Of a stretch of DNA of 7,219 bases, positions 6,672 through 7,219 are shown in pieces (the stretch's first letter is position 1; the number at the start of each line of letters is the position of its first letter). The stretch is taken from NCBI GenBank assembly GCA_946887045.1, contig CAMPKC010000096.1, positions 1-7,219 of the forward strand. Reading direction: 5' to 3'. The translations under genes and the position numbers were made by a program. Source of the stretch: an uncultured Sphingobacteriaceae bacterium. Lineage in GTDB: Bacteria > Bacteroidota > Bacteroidia > Sphingobacteriales > Sphingobacteriaceae. The notes beneath the pieces are model-generated. The model was not told the DNA's origin. It made no database searches and saw only the letters and a program-made list of their open reading frames with translations.

Positions 6672-6705
6672 AGGTTTTAATCTCCGCTGCTACTCGGTAT
6701 AACCT
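6672..6705 (-). repeat. Second hairpin next to the carB terminator
   Basis: AGGTT at 6672-6676 pairs with AACCT at 6701-6705, continued by TA/TA pairs and an inner CCG (6684-6686) with CGG (6695-6697) around an 8-nt loop. It directly abuts the carB terminator hairpin. Together with GGGCGCC at 6661-6667 it forms a G+C-rich island in an A/T-rich spacer, possibly the remnant of an intergenic repeat. Confidence 0.3.
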
Positions 6706-6744
6706 AAACAAGAAAGCCGACTATCGCCGGCTTCCTTCTTGTTT
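6706..6744 (-). terminator. Rho-independent terminator of carB
   Basis: On the minus strand the inner stem pairs 6728-6732 with 6715-6719 (AGCCG with CGGCT) around an 8-nt loop. An outer stem of nine pairs joins 6736-6744 with 6706-6714, separated from the inner stem by a three-base bulge. In the transcript the 3' arm ends in TTCTTGTTT, giving a T-rich tail. The outer stem overlaps the carB stop codon (6743-6745), so termination occurs immediately after translation ends. This argues that the short carB C-terminus is the natural end of the gene. Confidence 0.8.
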
Positions 6745-7219
6745 ATTTACTCAAATACATTGATTTTTCTTTGTACAATTTTACGAAGTAAGGGTCATCC
6801 AGATCCTTTATAAATCGAATAGCTTCACCTGTTGACTTCATTTCCGGGCCTAACTGCTTTTCTACTTCAGGAAACTTATCGAAAGAGAATACAGGTTCTT
6901 TAATTGCATATCCTTCCAGTTTTCTTTCAATCTTAAAGTCCTTCAGCTTATTAACTCCCAACATTACTTTAGCAGCGATTTTGATGTAAGGTACGTCGTA
7001 CGCTTTCGCGATAAATGGAACCGTACGTGAAGCTCTTGGGTTGGCCTCAATTACATAAACTTTCTCATCTTTTATCGCGAACTGGATGTTTAAAAGACCA
7101 ATTACATTTAAAGCTTTAGCTAATTTAACGCTGTATTCTTCCATTTGACGAATTACATTGTCAGACAAGTTGAACGGAGGTAATACTGCGCTTGAATCAC
7201 CGGAGTGAATACCAGCAGG
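6743..7219 (-). CDS. carB: Carbamoyl-phosphate synthase large subunit, C-terminal part
   Basis: The 3' part of the gene (158 codons) is present; the rest lies beyond the window. CarB makes carbamoyl phosphate from bicarbonate, ammonia (supplied by CarA from glutamine) and ATP, for pyrimidine and arginine synthesis. The frame runs to the window edge and begins PAGIHSGDSSAVLPPFNLSD, the second ATP-grasp unit. IEANPRASRTVPF (57-69) holds the metal-binding Glu58 and Asn60, FDKFP is at 113-117 and GPEMKSTGE at 124-132. A stop follows only 26 residues after this motif, whereas E. coli CarB continues for roughly 130 residues as the MGS-like allosteric domain that binds UMP, IMP and ornithine. That domain is absent, and the terminator begins at the stop codon. 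A TTG at 7166-7168 is an internal Leu codon, not a start. Confidence 0.95.
   Translation of the reverse strand, partial: PAGIHSGDSSAVLPPFNLSDNVIRQMEEYSVKLAKALNVIGLLNIQFAIKDEKVYVIEANPRASRTVPFIAKAYDVPYIKIAAKVMLGVNKLKDFKIERKLEGYAIKEPVFSFDKFPEVEKQLGPEMKSTGEAIRFIKDLDDPYFVKLYKEKSMYLSK

Larger units (their letters stand above)
6494..6742. other. Spacer between carB and the rhomboid gene
   Basis: These 249 nt hold the end of the carB terminator, a second hairpin beside it, a weak 25-codon ORF, and about 80 nt of A/T-rich sequence just before the rhomboid start. The rhomboid promoter should lie here, but no good TTTG / TAnnTTTG pair was found on the minus strand. Confidence 0.6.

Noticed and set aside
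7166..7168. TTG as the start of a separate 141-residue minus-strand gene
   Set aside because: The frame stays open to the window edge, and the upstream residues (HSGDSSAVLPPFN) are conserved CarB sequence, so this is an internal Leu codon.

Overview
The window looks like a chromosomal stretch from a member of the Bacteroidota, most likely a Pedobacter-like member of the Sphingobacteriaceae. This is inferred from moderate-to-low G+C, A-rich start regions without clear Shine-Dalgarno sites, the fused ThrA with the gene order thrA-thrB-thrC, and a CarB that ends without its regulatory domain. No mobile element, CRISPR array, tRNA or rRNA was seen.

Layout. Positions 1-103 hold a compact, foldable non-coding element that resembles a dispersed intergenic repeat. 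Positions 115-321 hold a possible promoter and a control region for the threonine operon: a 26-codon leader ORF rich in Thr codons (165-245), an antiterminator arm inside that ORF (222-229), and a strong intrinsic terminator (267-303) ending 18 nt before thrA. The plus-strand operon follows: thrA (322-2787, aspartokinase/homoserine dehydrogenase), a 106-nt spacer with two hairpins, thrB (2894-3829, homoserine kinase), a short spacer with a 9-bp direct repeat, thrC (3855-5162, threonine synthase, apparent TTG start), and a HAD-family hydrolase gene (5168-5776) only 5 nt after thrC. Two minus-strand genes converge on this operon: a rhomboid intramembrane serine protease (5831-6493) and the 3' end of carB (6743-7219, running off the window). 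They are separated by a 249-nt spacer with the carB terminator and a second hairpin.

How it works together. ThrA supplies steps 1 and 3 of the route from aspartate to homoserine (the intervening aspartate-semialdehyde dehydrogenase is not in this window). ThrB phosphorylates homoserine and ThrC makes threonine. Control appears to act at two levels: two ACT domains in ThrA, and transcription attenuation by the Thr-codon leader peptide. The most interesting item is the attenuator. The Gly-Gly-Ser codons at the end of the leader ORF are perfectly complementary over 8 nt to the terminator's upstream arm and loop. The peptide-coding sequence itself can therefore act as antiterminator when the ribosome stalls on Thr codons. 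This is a simpler arrangement than the classical enterobacterial thr attenuator.
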